In this document: one piece after another, positions 8,847-17,886 of the stretch
Position numbering within the stretch: the first letter of the stretch is position 1
Layout of the letters: each line of letters opens with the position of its first letter
DNA from: Mycolicibacterium septicum DSM 44393
Lineage (GTDB): Bacteria; Actinomycetota; Actinomycetes; Mycobacteriales; Mycobacteriaceae
Assembly: GCF_000455325.1 (NCBI RefSeq)
Contig: NZ_HG322951.1
Location: forward strand, 680,351-744,350
DNA length: 64,000 bases
Direction: 5' to 3'
Translations under genes and position numbers: made by a program
Notes under the pieces: generated by a model
The model's database searches: none
What the model was told of the DNA's origin: nothing
Seen by the model: the letters and a program-made list of their open reading frames with translations, nothing else

Positions 8847-8960
8847 AATGTCCGTTCTACCGCGCGTCCCGACCTGGCCGGCATCCAGCCCCGCGATTTC
8901 CGCGGGCGTCGAGCGCACGGCCGGTGGTAGGAGCAGGTCAGGCGGGTCGCGAACGCTGAT

Positions 8961-9536
8961 CTAGTTGCCGACGCCGCCGGCTTTCGTGACTGCTGCCAGG
9001 TAGGTGTCACCGCGATCGACGGACACGTCGTGCCACGACCCGGAGGTGTAGAGGTCCTCGGTCGGACCGATGCCATCGGTGGGCAGCGCTGCCGCGGCAA
9101 CGGCATGTGCCTTGAAGGCTCGGGCCAGGCCGGTGAGTCGATACTGGAACCGCCGAACGCGACCGTCGATCTCGCCGGGGACCGAACCCCAGGTGGTGAC
9201 CTCGGCAGTGTTGCCCTCCAGAACACGCAGCACCTCGGTGCGGAGTGTTTCGTCGTGGTCGAAGGCCGTGGACGGGAAGGCGACCGTCGCGATGTCTCCG
9301 GGCTGGCCGATGGCGTCGAGCTGCTGGCCGATCACCACCGTCGTGACGCCGAGGATCTGCAGCGGGCGCACATCGCACGGTGCGTCGACTGACACGGTGA
9401 CGTCCCAGCCGGCGTGGATCCGATCGCAGATCCAGCCGCCCGCCGAGGTGACGAGCTCTCCGACATCGGAGGCGGTGACGTGCAGGCGGTAGCGGGTGAA
9501 GCGATCGGCGGAGCGCCGAATGCGCTGATGTCCCAT
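8961..9536 (-). CDS. Hypothetical protein, unknown function
   Basis: A 191-residue soluble protein without signal peptide or membrane segment. It begins MGHQRIRRSADRFTRYRLHV and contains ICDRIHAGWDVTVSVDAPCDVRPLQILG and a conserved-looking VIGQQLDAIG. I do not recognise the family. It sits between the LipW-like esterase and a TetR gene, in a single-gene unit on the minus strand, with a GGAGCTGAAG stretch before the ATG serving as ribosome-binding site. The codon bias matches its neighbours, so it is likely a real gene. The His/Cys content (ICDRIHAGW, APCDVRP) could allow metal binding, but this is speculation. Confidence 0.65.
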   Translation of the reverse strand: MGHQRIRRSADRFTRYRLHVTASDVGELVTSAGGWICDRIHAGWDVTVSVDAPCDVRPLQILGVTTVVIGQQLDAIGQPGDIATVAFPSTAFDHDETLRTEVLRVLEGNTAEVTTWGSVPGEIDGRVRRFQYRLTGLARAFKAHAVAAAALPTDGIGPTEDLYTSGSWHDVSVDRGDTYLAAVTKAGGVGN

Positions 9537-9779
9537 GGTTCTTCAGCTCCTACGGATCTGTCGCAGCGAGGTGTGCACCGCTGAGTCGTGCCGGATCATG
9601 GATGCCTTCTCGAATCAGGGCGCCGTAGCGTAACGGCTATATGGCGGTTTATCGGTTGTAGTACAAGGGATCACATGCTGTGGCTCCTCGGAGCTTGACG
9701 AGTATCATAAAGCTAGTGATGAAAAACACAAGAGTGGTGAACTCATGGTTCTGCGCTCGAGCCAACTTACGATGAGACG

Positions 9780-10442
9780 ATGACGGCACCCCAGAGCCCT
9801 CTTCGGGCAGGCCGACGTCCCAACCGGCGCGGCGAGTCGTCGCGCAAACACATCCTCGACGTTGCGCTGCAACAGTTGGCGAGCGGCGGGCCCGACGCGG
9901 TCAGCGTCAAGATGATCGCCAAGGAAGCAAAGGTCACCTGGGGGACCGTTCAGTACCAGTTCGGCGACGCCGACGGGTTCTGGGCCGCGACGATTCTGCA
10001 CATTCTGGATACCGCCGGGCCGGACGTCTGGGCGCACCCGTCTGCCGGGTCGGTGGAGGAGCGGGTCGCCGAGATCATCGACCTCTTGTGGAATGCCTAC
10101 GCCTCTCCGTACAACGCGGCCCTGTCGAATCTGCGTGCGGCGCTGGCCAAAGACCGCGCTGAACTCGAGCGGAACTATCCGCGCACCGCAAGCGCGTTGG
10201 ATGTCCTCGAGGATGCCTTGATCAAACAGTTCGGTGAGTTCTTCGACGGCGTCAGCGTCGACCCCCGTCGTGCCCGCCAAGTGAGCGCATTGCTGCCCGC
10301 GGCACTGAGGGGTCTGCACGCCGAGCGTGCGTTCGGCCCCCGCGCCGACATCGACGACGCGCTGGCGGGCCTCCGCGCGGCGATCACGCTCTACATGGCC
10401 CCGCCCCCGGCACAACGCCCGGGGGCGCGTCGTAAGACGTAG
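9780..10442 (+). CDS. TetR-family transcriptional regulator
   Basis: A 220-residue regulator. The N-terminal helix-turn-helix (about residues 20-65) reads RKHILDVALQQLASGGPDAVSVKMIAKEAKVTWGTVQYQFGDADGF in segments, the standard TetR pattern with GTVQYQFG in place of GTLYHHFG. The C-terminal all-helical ligand domain is not diagnostic. The 243-base region in front of it is less GC-rich than its surroundings and probably holds its promoter. It converges with the double-length acyl-CoA dehydrogenase gene, leaving 8 bases between the stops. The target is not known; the neighbouring lipid genes are the obvious candidates. Confidence 0.88.
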   Translation: MTAPQSPLRAGRRPNRRGESSRKHILDVALQQLASGGPDAVSVKMIAKEAKVTWGTVQYQFGDADGFWAATILHILDTAGPDVWAHPSAGSVEERVAEIIDLLWNAYASPYNAALSNLRAALAKDRAELERNYPRTASALDVLEDALIKQFGEFFDGVSVDPRRARQVSALLPAALRGLHAERAFGPRADIDDALAGLRAAITLYMAPPPAQRPGARRKT

Positions 10443-10450
10443 GGGAAGTC

Positions 10451-12613
10451 CTACTTCAGCAGCGGATCGCGGGGCAGGCCCAGGATGCGTTCGGCAATGG
10501 TGTTGCGGGTGATCTCGGACGTTCCGCCGGCGATCGTCATGGCCCGGTTGCCGAGATAGGCGCGGGTCAGTTTCGACGTCTCGCCGGTCACCCCGGCCGT
10601 CCCGACCAGATCCATACCCAGTTCGGTCAGATGCTGAGAATGCTCGGCGACCAGCAGCTTGGTGACGTTGCCCTCGGGCCCGGGCTCGGTGCCCGCGATG
10701 GCGCGGCTGACCCGGCGCAGGTTCAGCAGCCGCAGGGTGTGGCCCACGGCGATCACCTCACCGGCCTGACGTACGTAGCGGGCCCCGTCGGGATCCGCGT
10801 CGATCAGGGCCACCAGCTCGTCGGCGTCGAATCCCGTCGGAGCGGCCGAACCGCCGCCGATGGAGATGCGCTCGTTGCCCAGGGTGGCGCGAGCGACCAG
10901 CCAACCCTTGTTCACATCGCCGACCACATCGGCGTCCGGGACGAACACATCGTCGAAGAACACCTCGTTGAAGTGGGCGTCGCCGGTCAGCCCGCGCAAC
11001 GGATTCACCGTCACCCCAGGGGCTTTCATGTCGATCGCCATCATGGTGACACCGGCGTGCTTGGGGGCGTCGGGGTCGGTGCGCACCGTGGCCAGGCCCC
11101 ACTGGCAGTGCTGGGCCAGGCTGGTCCACACCTTCTGGCCGGTGACCCGCCAGCCGCCGTCGACCTTCTTGGCCGCGGTGCGCACCGCGGCCGCATCCGA
11201 ACCGGCGCCCGGCTCGGAGAACAGCTGGCACCACATGACCTGCCCGCGCAGCACGGGCTCCACCCAGCGTTCGCGCTGATCTTCGGTGCCGGCCTGGGCG
11301 ATGGTCAGGGTCACCCAACCGGTGATGCCCATGTCTGCCCGCTCGACGTCGGTGAACTCCTCCTCGATCACCAACTGCTCCAACACATTCGCGGCCCGGC
11401 CCCACGGCTTGGGCCAGTGCGGCACCAGATAGCCGGAATCCACCAGGTAGTCGCGGCGCTTGTCCTCGGACAGTGCGTGCACCGCGGCCGCCGCGTCCCT
11501 GGCGTCCTGGCGGTACTGCTCGGCCTCTTCGGGTAGCGCGAACGACGCCCCGTGCGCCTGCCCGCTGCGTTGCCCGTCGACGACGTCGATCAGGGGGTCG
11601 GCACCGTCGCCGAGCACCGCGGCCAGGGTCCGGGCGCGGCGCAGGTACAGGTGCGCGTCGTGTTCCCAGGTGAATGCGATGCCGCCGTGGAGTTGAACGT
11701 TGGTCTGCGCACAGAAGATCTGGGCCCGGATGGCATGGGCGGCGGCCACCGCGGCGGCGAACCGGGCGCCCTCGAGGTTGTCGGCACGGGCGGCGTCCCA
11801 TACCGCGGCGGTGGTCTGTTCCGCGTCGACGAGCATGTTGGCCGCGTGGTGCTTGACGGCCTGGAAGGTGCCGATGGTGCGGCCGAACTGTTCGCGCACC
11901 TTCGCGTACTCGACGGCCATGTCGAGTGCGGCCCAGGACACGCCCACCGCCTCCGCCGAGCCGAGGATGCGGAACACCGTGCGCGCCTCACGCGCTGCGC
12001 CGCGCAGGATCCGGCTCTCGTCGACCGCCACCGCGCGCAGGTCGACAGCACCGATGCTGCGGGTGGGGTCCAGGGAATCCTGTGCGGTGACGGTGATCCC
12101 GTCGGCCGTGGCATCCAGCACGACGAGGTCGTCGCCGGCGGCGAGCACGAGCACGTGGGCGTCGGGTGCGCCCAGCACCGCGCGCGCCTGGCCGCCCAGG
12201 AGGCCGTCGGCGCCGATGCTCACGGAACCGGCCAGCCCGAGCGCCGCCACCGTCGTACCGTCGGCGAGGCCCGGAAGAAGTTCGGCCCGAACGGCGTCCG
12301 GGGCGTAGCGGTCGATGACCACCGAAGCCGACACGGTCGGCAGGAACGGACCCGGGCACAGCTCCCGGCCGGCGATCTCGGCGACCACCGCCAGTTCGGG
12401 CAGCCCGAATCCGGAGCCGCCGTATTCCTCGGAGATGGCCAGTCCGTTCCAGCCGAGTTCGGCGCCGGCGGACCAGATCTCACTGTTGTAGGTGCCGGCC
12501 TTCTCCAGCGTGGCGCGGGCGGCTGCGCGGCTGTCGAGGCGTTTCAGCTGCCCGAACGTCGCGTCGGCGAGGTCCTGGTGCTCTTCGGTGATGGCCAGCG
12601 CAGACTTAGTCAT
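10451..12613 (-). CDS. Double-length acyl-CoA dehydrogenase (two ACAD modules in one chain)
   Basis: A 720-residue flavoenzyme made of two acyl-CoA-dehydrogenase units. Module 1 (about 1-355) has a FadE C-terminal half with REQFGRTIGTFQAVKH and HGGIAFTWEHDAHLYLRRA; module 2 (about 370-720) has the FAD/substrate motif QLFSEPGAGSDAAAVRT, VTGQKVWTS and the C-terminal AGGTSEITRNTIAERILGLPRDPLL. Mycobacteria encode several such fused FadE proteins of about 720-730 residues (for example FadE6). It probably catalyses alpha,beta-dehydrogenation of an acyl-CoA, with the two modules mimicking the heterodimers of other FadE enzymes. A small inverted repeat TTAGC-GAA-GCTAA (12616-12628) touches the start codon and may be an operator. 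Confidence 0.88.
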   Translation of the reverse strand: MTKSALAITEEHQDLADATFGQLKRLDSRAAARATLEKAGTYNSEIWSAGAELGWNGLAISEEYGGSGFGLPELAVVAEIAGRELCPGPFLPTVSASVVIDRYAPDAVRAELLPGLADGTTVAALGLAGSVSIGADGLLGGQARAVLGAPDAHVLVLAAGDDLVVLDATADGITVTAQDSLDPTRSIGAVDLRAVAVDESRILRGAAREARTVFRILGSAEAVGVSWAALDMAVEYAKVREQFGRTIGTFQAVKHHAANMLVDAEQTTAAVWDAARADNLEGARFAAAVAAAHAIRAQIFCAQTNVQLHGGIAFTWEHDAHLYLRRARTLAAVLGDGADPLIDVVDGQRSGQAHGASFALPEEAEQYRQDARDAAAAVHALSEDKRRDYLVDSGYLVPHWPKPWGRAANVLEQLVIEEEFTDVERADMGITGWVTLTIAQAGTEDQRERWVEPVLRGQVMWCQLFSEPGAGSDAAAVRTAAKKVDGGWRVTGQKVWTSLAQHCQWGLATVRTDPDAPKHAGVTMMAIDMKAPGVTVNPLRGLTGDAHFNEVFFDDVFVPDADVVGDVNKGWLVARATLGNERISIGGGSAAPTGFDADELVALIDADPDGARYVRQAGEVIAVGHTLRLLNLRRVSRAIAGTEPGPEGNVTKLLVAEHSQHLTELGMDLVGTAGVTGETSKLTRAYLGNRAMTIAGGTSEITRNTIAERILGLPRDPLLK

Positions 12614-12736
12614 GTTTAGCGAAGCTAACGGGGGTTTCGCGGGACGTCGACGTGATGCAGGTCACATTTGTGCGCCAGGTGAACAAGTCGGCGAAGTTGT
12701 CCCGTCCGTCAATCCCCAGCGGGGTACGCTCGCGCA

Positions 12737-13960
12737 ATGACGGCACGACCGGATAACCGGTACCCCGCACCGACGCTCGCTGATCGAGCAAAATGGTTGC
12801 TGCATGCCAAGCCCGCCGACCACATGCTGGCACTTAGCGTGGCGTCGGCTTCGCTACCGGTGGTGGGTAAGCACCTGGAACCGCTCGGCGCCATCACGGC
12901 GATGAGCGTGTGGGGGTTCCGCCACCTGCCCGACTTCGTCACCTCCTCGGCGAAGTCTTGGTTCACCCCGGACAACGGCCAACTTCGCAATGCCGAGCGG
13001 GAGCAGACCAACGCGGTCGCCCAGGAGGCACTGCGCGGCGTCGTCTCGCCCGCTGACCTGGCCATCGACTGGCCGGCCCCGGACAGCATGCCGCCGCTGT
13101 GGCACACCCTGGAGTATCGGCGCGACGTGTACCGAACCTCGGTGCGCTACGGCGACGACCCGTCCCAGCTGCTCGATGTGTGGCGGCCCAAGCACCTGCC
13201 CGCCGAGCCGGCGCCGGTGCTGCTGTTCGTGCCCGGCGGTGCCTGGGTGCACGGCGGCCGGATCCTGCAGGGCTATGCGCTGTTGTCACATCTGGCCCGG
13301 CAGGGCTGGGTGTGTCTGTCGATCGACTACCGGGTGGCCCCGCATCACCGATGGCCGCGGCACATCGACGACGTCAAGGCCGCGATCGCGTGGGCCCGGG
13401 CCAACGTCGACAAGTTCGGCGGCGACCGCAACTTCGTTGCCATCGCGGGCTGCTCGGCCGGCGGGCACCTGGCCGCACTGGCCGGGCTCACCCCGAACGA
13501 CCCGGATCTGCAGGGGGATCTGCCGGAGGGGTCCGACACCAGCGTCGACGCCGTGGTCGGCATCTACGGGCGGTACGACTGGGAGGACCGCTCCACCGAG
13601 GAGCGGGTCCGGTTCGTCGACTTCCTGGAACGAATCGTGGTGGGCCGCAAGCTCGACCGCCATCCGGAGATCTACCGGCAGGCTTCACCGATCGCACAGA
13701 TCCATCCCGACGCTCCGCCGTTCCTGGTCATCCACGGCACCGGTGACAGCGTCATCCCGGTGGCGCAGGCCCGCAGCTTCGTCGACAAGCTCAAGGCCGT
13801 GTCGCGAGCCGTCGTCAGCTACATTGAGCTGCCCGGCGCCGGACACGCGTTCGACATGACCGACGGGGCCAGAACCGGGGCGATGGCCACCGCAATCGGG
13901 TTGTTCCTCAACCAGATTCACCGAAACCGGGCGATGGACGAGGCTAAAGCAGTCATATAG
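12737..13960 (+). CDS. lipC: Carboxylesterase/lipase, HSL type (LipC)
   Basis: A 407-residue alpha/beta hydrolase. The oxyanion segment is VPGGAWVHGG, the nucleophile motif GCSAGGHLAALAG, the acid is in IHGTGDSVIP and the catalytic His in LPGAGHAFDM. The first 140 residues form a family-specific cap-like N-terminal part. Length, and the WS/DGAT gene directly after it (26 bases), match M. tuberculosis Rv0220 (LipC)-Rv0221. LipC is described as a cell-surface esterase acting on short- to medium-chain esters. It is strongly similar to the second esterase of the window at 34627-35862 (shared RYDW, DTSV and SPI motifs). Confidence 0.88.
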   Translation: MTARPDNRYPAPTLADRAKWLLHAKPADHMLALSVASASLPVVGKHLEPLGAITAMSVWGFRHLPDFVTSSAKSWFTPDNGQLRNAEREQTNAVAQEALRGVVSPADLAIDWPAPDSMPPLWHTLEYRRDVYRTSVRYGDDPSQLLDVWRPKHLPAEPAPVLLFVPGGAWVHGGRILQGYALLSHLARQGWVCLSIDYRVAPHHRWPRHIDDVKAAIAWARANVDKFGGDRNFVAIAGCSAGGHLAALAGLTPNDPDLQGDLPEGSDTSVDAVVGIYGRYDWEDRSTEERVRFVDFLERIVVGRKLDRHPEIYRQASPIAQIHPDAPPFLVIHGTGDSVIPVAQARSFVDKLKAVSRAVVSYIELPGAGHAFDMTDGARTGAMATAIGLFLNQIHRNRAMDEAKAVI

Positions 13961-13986
13961 ACGTTTCCACACCTGGGGAGGACACC

Positions 13987-15405
13987 GTGAAGCGGTTGAG
14001 TGGGTGGGACGCGTTCCTGCTTTATACAGAGACACCCAACGTGCACATGCACACGTTGAAGATCGCGGTCATCGCTCTTGATGGCATGGGGGACCGGACT
14101 TTCGGGATCGACGAGTTCCGGGAGGTGATCCGCGGACGGCTGCACAAGCTCGACCCGTTCCGCTACCAGCTCGTCGACATCCCCTTCAAGTTCCACCACC
14201 CGATGTGGCGCGAGAACTGCGACGTCGACCTCGAGTACCACGTCCGGCCGTGGCGGGTCCGCGCACCGGGTGGACGCCGTGAACTCGACGAGGCCATCGG
14301 CGACATCGGCAGCACCCAGCTGGACCGCAGCCGGCCGTTGTGGGAGATGTACTTCGTCGAGGGCCTGGCCGATGGGCGTATCGCCGTGGTCGGCAAGATC
14401 CACCACGCGCTGGCGGACGGGGTCGCCTCGGCGAATCTGCTGGCCAGGGGGATGGACCTGCGCGACGGCCCGCAGCGTGACGACGAGTCGTACGTCCCCG
14501 ACCCCGCGCCGAGCAGCACCGAGCTGGTGCGCTCGGCGTTTGCCGATCACATGCGCCAGCTCGGCAGATTGCCCGGGACCGTGCGCTACACGACCCAGGG
14601 GGTCGGACGGGTGCGACGCAGCAGCCGCAAGCTGTCGCCGGAGCTGACCCGCCCCTTCACCCCGCCGCCCAGCTTCATGAACCACATCCTGGACGAGAAG
14701 CGCCTGTTCGCCACGGCCACACTGGCATTGGCCGATGTCAAGGAGACCAGCAAGGCACTTGGCGTCACCATCAACGATCTGGTGTTGGCCATGTCGTCGG
14801 GGGTGCTGCGCAAGTTGTCCCTCAAGTACGACGGCAAGGCCGACCATCCGTTGCTTGCCTCGGTGCCGATGAGCTTCGACTTCTCGCCGGACCGGATCTC
14901 GGGCAACCGGTTCAGCGGCGTGCTGGTGGCTTTGCCGGTGGACGTCGCCGACACCGCCGAGCGGGTGCAGCGCGCACACGACGCCGCCGCGCTGGCCAAG
15001 GAAAGCCACCAACTCATCGGTCCGGAACTGATCGCGCGCTGGGCCGCATACATGCCGCCGGCTCCGGTCGAGGCGGCGTTCAAATGGTTGTCCCACAAGG
15101 ATGGCCAGAACAAGGTGCTCAACCTCAACATCTCCAACGTGCCGGGGCCGCGGGAACGCGGCAAGGTCGGCGGGGCCACCGTCACCGAGATCTACTCGGT
15201 CGGTCCGATCACCACCGGCAGCGGGCTCAACATCACGGTGTGGAGCTATGTGGACCAGCTCAACATCTCGGTGCTCTCCGACGACGCCACGGTCGACGAT
15301 CCCCACGAGGTCACCGACGGCATGGTCGAGGAATTCCGCGAGATCCGCAGGGTGGCAGGGCTTTCAGAGAAACTGACGGTCGTGGAGTCCGCGATGCCGC
15401 AGTAG
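13987..15405 (+). CDS. WS/DGAT-family wax ester synthase/diacylglycerol acyltransferase
   Basis: A 472-residue bifunctional acyltransferase-type protein with the catalytic motif HHALADG near residues 139-145, an N-terminal KRLSGWDAFLLYTETPNVHMHT segment typical of the family, and the C-terminal NLNISNVPGPRE and NITVWSYVDQLNISV motifs. The enzymes esterify diacylglycerol or fatty alcohol with acyl-CoA and build storage lipid. A GGGGAGGAC ribosome-binding site precedes the GTG start. It forms a unit with lipC, equivalent to Rv0220-Rv0221 (MSMEG_0290 region). Actual substrate range cannot be told; many mycobacterial paralogues are weakly active. Confidence 0.92.
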   Translation: MKRLSGWDAFLLYTETPNVHMHTLKIAVIALDGMGDRTFGIDEFREVIRGRLHKLDPFRYQLVDIPFKFHHPMWRENCDVDLEYHVRPWRVRAPGGRRELDEAIGDIGSTQLDRSRPLWEMYFVEGLADGRIAVVGKIHHALADGVASANLLARGMDLRDGPQRDDESYVPDPAPSSTELVRSAFADHMRQLGRLPGTVRYTTQGVGRVRRSSRKLSPELTRPFTPPPSFMNHILDEKRLFATATLALADVKETSKALGVTINDLVLAMSSGVLRKLSLKYDGKADHPLLASVPMSFDFSPDRISGNRFSGVLVALPVDVADTAERVQRAHDAAALAKESHQLIGPELIARWAAYMPPAPVEAAFKWLSHKDGQNKVLNLNISNVPGPRERGKVGGATVTEIYSVGPITTGSGLNITVWSYVDQLNISVLSDDATVDDPHEVTDGMVEEFREIRRVAGLSEKLTVVESAMPQ

Positions 15406-15413
15406 CCGCGCTC

Positions 15414-15475
15414 CGCGAGCGACCGTGTCTGCACGCAACACGCCGTGAATCTGCGAACATTTGCGGTCGCTCGCG
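15414..15475. terminator. Long-arm inverted repeat between convergent genes
   Basis: Arms CGCGAGCGACCG (15414-15425) and CGGTCGCTCGCG (15464-15475) pair over all 12 positions around a 38-base loop. It lies between the WS/DGAT stop (15405) and the LysR stop (15487), so it could end transcription from both sides. There is no T tract, as is common for mycobacterial hairpins. The long loop is unusual for a simple terminator and the sequence may belong to a dispersed repeat family. Confidence 0.5.
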
Positions 15476-15486
15476 AGGCCTCGCAG

Positions 15487-16395
15487 TCAGTCTGACTTCG
15501 CGCGACCAACAGGCTGGGCCGAGGCGAGGAGAAACTCGGCCAGCTTGGCGCTGGCGGGTCCGAGCCGCGACTGCTCGGCCGATGCCAGGTAGATCTCCCA
15601 CACGATCGCCGGCCGTATCTCGATGGCGCGCAGGTCCGGATAGTGGGCCGCTTCACTGGTCGGCATGATGATGGTGCCCAGCCCGTGTCGGACCAGGCGC
15701 CCGGCGATCGAATACTCGAGGGCTACCTCGTGGGACACCCGCGGCGCAACGCCTGCGGCGGTGAACGCGGCATCGACGAGGCGTCTGAGCCCGAATTCGG
15801 GCGGGAAGCCGATCAGGTCCTCGTCGCAGAGCTCGGTGACCTCGACGGCGTCGCGGTGGGCAAGGGGATGATCGCTGCGGCAGACGAACACCATCGGCTC
15901 CTGGCACAGCAACTGCATCTCGACCCGGGTGGGGAACCGGTCGGGGGCAGATATCAGGGCCAGGTCGAGCGATCCGTCGGCGATCGCCGAAAGGTATGCC
16001 AGAGAACCAATTTGGCTCTGCCGCAACCTGATGCGGACGAATGGATAGTCGCGGTGGAAGTCGCCGAGCACCTTCGGTACGTCCAGTGTGCCGAACGAGA
16101 TCAGTGATCCGAGATCGACCGTTCCCGTCAGCTCCCCGTGGTACGCGCTCACCGCGTCCTTGGCCAGTCGCGCGGTCTGGACCACTTGCCGGGCGTGCTC
16201 ACGGAACAACTCTCCCGCGGGGGTGATTCTGATCTGGTGTTTGGAGCGGTCGAACAGCTCCACTCCGAGTTCCTTCTCCAATTTCGCCACCGCCGTGGAC
16301 AGCGCCGACTGGACGACGTGCGTCTGGTTCGCGGCGCGGGAGAAGCTCATCTCACTGGCGACCGCGATGAAGTACTCAAGCTGGCGAAGTTCCAT
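15487..16395 (-). CDS. LysR-family transcriptional regulator
   Basis: A 302-residue regulator. The N-terminal winged HTH begins MELRQLEYFIAVASEMSFSRAANQ and includes QSALSTAVAKLEKELGVELFDR; the periplasmic-binding-like effector domain covers about 90-290. The frame is open far upstream, but the ATG at 16395 is the only start that gives a normal LysR N-terminus. The divergent gene is a cupin (16504), followed by an oxidoreductase, and a perfect palindrome at 16404-16420 lies just in front of this start, so it very likely controls both directions. Confidence 0.92.
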   Translation of the reverse strand: MELRQLEYFIAVASEMSFSRAANQTHVVQSALSTAVAKLEKELGVELFDRSKHQIRITPAGELFREHARQVVQTARLAKDAVSAYHGELTGTVDLGSLISFGTLDVPKVLGDFHRDYPFVRIRLRQSQIGSLAYLSAIADGSLDLALISAPDRFPTRVEMQLLCQEPMVFVCRSDHPLAHRDAVEVTELCDEDLIGFPPEFGLRRLVDAAFTAAGVAPRVSHEVALEYSIAGRLVRHGLGTIIMPTSEAAHYPDLRAIEIRPAIVWEIYLASAEQSRLGPASAKLAEFLLASAQPVGRAKSD

Positions 16396-16403
16396 CCTCA
16401 AAG

Positions 16404-16420
16404 TATCGCGTTTCGCGATA
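16404..16420. promoter_or_regulatory. Palindrome in the LysR/cupin divergent promoter
   Basis: TATCGCG-TTT-CGCGATA is a perfect 7+7 palindrome with the T-N11-A layout of LysR recognition sites. It sits 9 bases upstream of the LysR start codon and 84 bases from the cupin start, the usual arrangement for an autoregulatory and activator site. Confidence 0.6.
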
Positions 16421-16503
16421 GAGATGATCAACATTGTTCGTTGGACTTGATAGAGCCGCGTTGGTCTGATGGAAGGGCGAAGGTTCGAACGAAGGAATGA
16501 ACA

Positions 16504-16917
16504 ATGCTGGCTGCAGGCAATGTCACGGTCACCGATCTGCTGTGCGTCACCCCACCGTGGATTCCCGAGGGTGCACATGCGATGACCCAGATCGTCGAGA
16601 TCCCGCCCGCCGACGAGGGGGTGCAACCGCATCGCCACTCCGGACCTGTTTTCGGCTATGTCCTGGAGGGTTCGATCCTGTTCGAGCTGGAGGGTGAGGC
16701 GCCCAGGAAAATTGTTGCGGGCGAGGCTTTTTGGGAGCCAGGCGGGGATGTGGTCCACTACCAGGTCGCGAATCTGGAACAACACGACCGCAGCGTGTTC
16801 CTGGCGGTCTGCCTCTGTGCGCCGGGCGTCGACATGATCACCATGCTGGATCCCGACGAGATCGTGGCCCGCGACCATCTTCGTCACCCGAGCGCGCGTC
16901 AAACCAAGAGTCATTGA
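16504..16917 (+). CDS. Cupin-domain protein
   Basis: A 137-residue single-cupin protein. Motif 1 is visible as PHRHSGPVFGYVLEGSILFEL (two His and the conserved Gly) and motif 2 as GEAFWEPGGDVVHYQVAN (His ligand). Metal binding is therefore likely. Single-domain cupins of this size act as sensors, isomerases or dioxygenases, or have no known role. It is divergent from the LysR gene, and 21 bases before the oxidoreductase at 16939, with which it probably forms an operon under LysR control. An AAGGAATGAACA stretch precedes the ATG. The substrate is unknown. Confidence 0.85.
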   Translation: MLAAGNVTVTDLLCVTPPWIPEGAHAMTQIVEIPPADEGVQPHRHSGPVFGYVLEGSILFELEGEAPRKIVAGEAFWEPGGDVVHYQVANLEQHDRSVFLAVCLCAPGVDMITMLDPDEIVARDHLRHPSARQTKSH

Positions 16918-16938
16918 CCGAGAAACGAGGAGACAACC

Positions 16939-17862
16939 GTGCAAGCAGTAATCACCAGCGACCGCGCGGCGGGTTTCGCCGGACTGTCGCTGTCTGAGGT
17001 GCCATATCCGCACGCGGCCGAGAACGACGTCATCGTCCGGGTGCACGCGGCGGCGTTCACCCCCGGCGAGCTCGACTGGCCGGGAACATGGACGGATCGC
17101 GCCGGCCGTGACAGGACGCCGACGGTGCCGGGCCACGAAGTGTCTGGAACGGTCGTCGAACTCGGCTACGGCACAACGGGTCTGACGATAGGTCAGCGGG
17201 TTTTCGGCATCACCGACTGGGCTCGTAACGGCACGCTCGCCGAATATGTTGCGGTCGAGGCGCGCAATCTGGCGCCACTGTCGGCCGATGTCGACCACAC
17301 CGTCGCGGCGGCACTCCCGATCTCGGGCCTGACGGCCTGGCAGGGTTTGTTCGACCACGGGCACCTCGAGACCGGGCAGACCGTGCTGATCCACGGCGTG
17401 GCCGGCGCTGTCGGATCGATCGCGGCGCAGTTGGCGCACGCACGCGGAGCCCGGGTGATCGGTACCGGGCGAGCCGCGCAGCGGGACGCCGCACTCGAAC
17501 TGGGTGTCGACGTGTTCGTTGATCTCGAACCGGGGTGGCCCGAGCTCGTCGGCCAGGTCGACGTGGTCTTCGATGTCCTCGGCGGGGAGATCCTGGATCG
17601 CTCGGCGCAGTTGGTGCGGCCCGGCGGCACCCTGGTCACCATCGCGGAACCACCGCGGGTCCAGCCGGCGGACGCTCGAGCGGTCTTCTTCGTCGTCGAG
17701 CCCGACCGGATGCAACTCGCCGTGCTGGAGCGCAAACTGCGCAGGGGCCGACTGCGGCCGCCCGCCGGCGCGGTGATTCCGCTCGCGGAAGCGGTGTCGG
17801 CATTCGACCCGGCGCACCGCGTCGCGGGCAAGACGATCATCAGGGTCGTTGAAGGTGCCTAG
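16939..17862 (+). CDS. Zinc-independent MDR-type NAD(P)H oxidoreductase (quinone reductase-like)
   Basis: A 307-residue medium-chain dehydrogenase/reductase. The N-terminal GroES-like domain has PGHEVSGTVVELG, and the Rossmann part has VLIHGVAGAVGSIAAQLAHARGARVIGTGRA, the usual AxxGxxGxxxxQ-type NADP site. No catalytic zinc Cys/His set and no structural four-Cys loop are seen, so it belongs to the quinone oxidoreductase/enoyl-reductase side of the family. A GAAACGAGGAG ribosome-binding site lies before the GTG start. Being downstream of the LysR-controlled cupin, it may act on the same reactive small molecule. Confidence 0.88.
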   Translation: MQAVITSDRAAGFAGLSLSEVPYPHAAENDVIVRVHAAAFTPGELDWPGTWTDRAGRDRTPTVPGHEVSGTVVELGYGTTGLTIGQRVFGITDWARNGTLAEYVAVEARNLAPLSADVDHTVAAALPISGLTAWQGLFDHGHLETGQTVLIHGVAGAVGSIAAQLAHARGARVIGTGRAAQRDAALELGVDVFVDLEPGWPELVGQVDVVFDVLGGEILDRSAQLVRPGGTLVTIAEPPRVQPADARAVFFVVEPDRMQLAVLERKLRRGRLRPPAGAVIPLAEAVSAFDPAHRVAGKTIIRVVEGA

Positions 17863-17886
17863 AGGTGCGGGCCCCTGTGGGTGTGG

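Noticed and set aside
13918..15306. 462-codon frame antisense to the WS/DGAT gene
   Set aside because: The plus-strand frame has the HHALADG catalytic motif; the antisense frame has no recognisable content.
16396..17817. Long open extension upstream of the LysR gene on the minus strand
   Set aside because: It is antisense to the cupin and oxidoreductase genes, has no domain, and the LysR family start lies at 16395.
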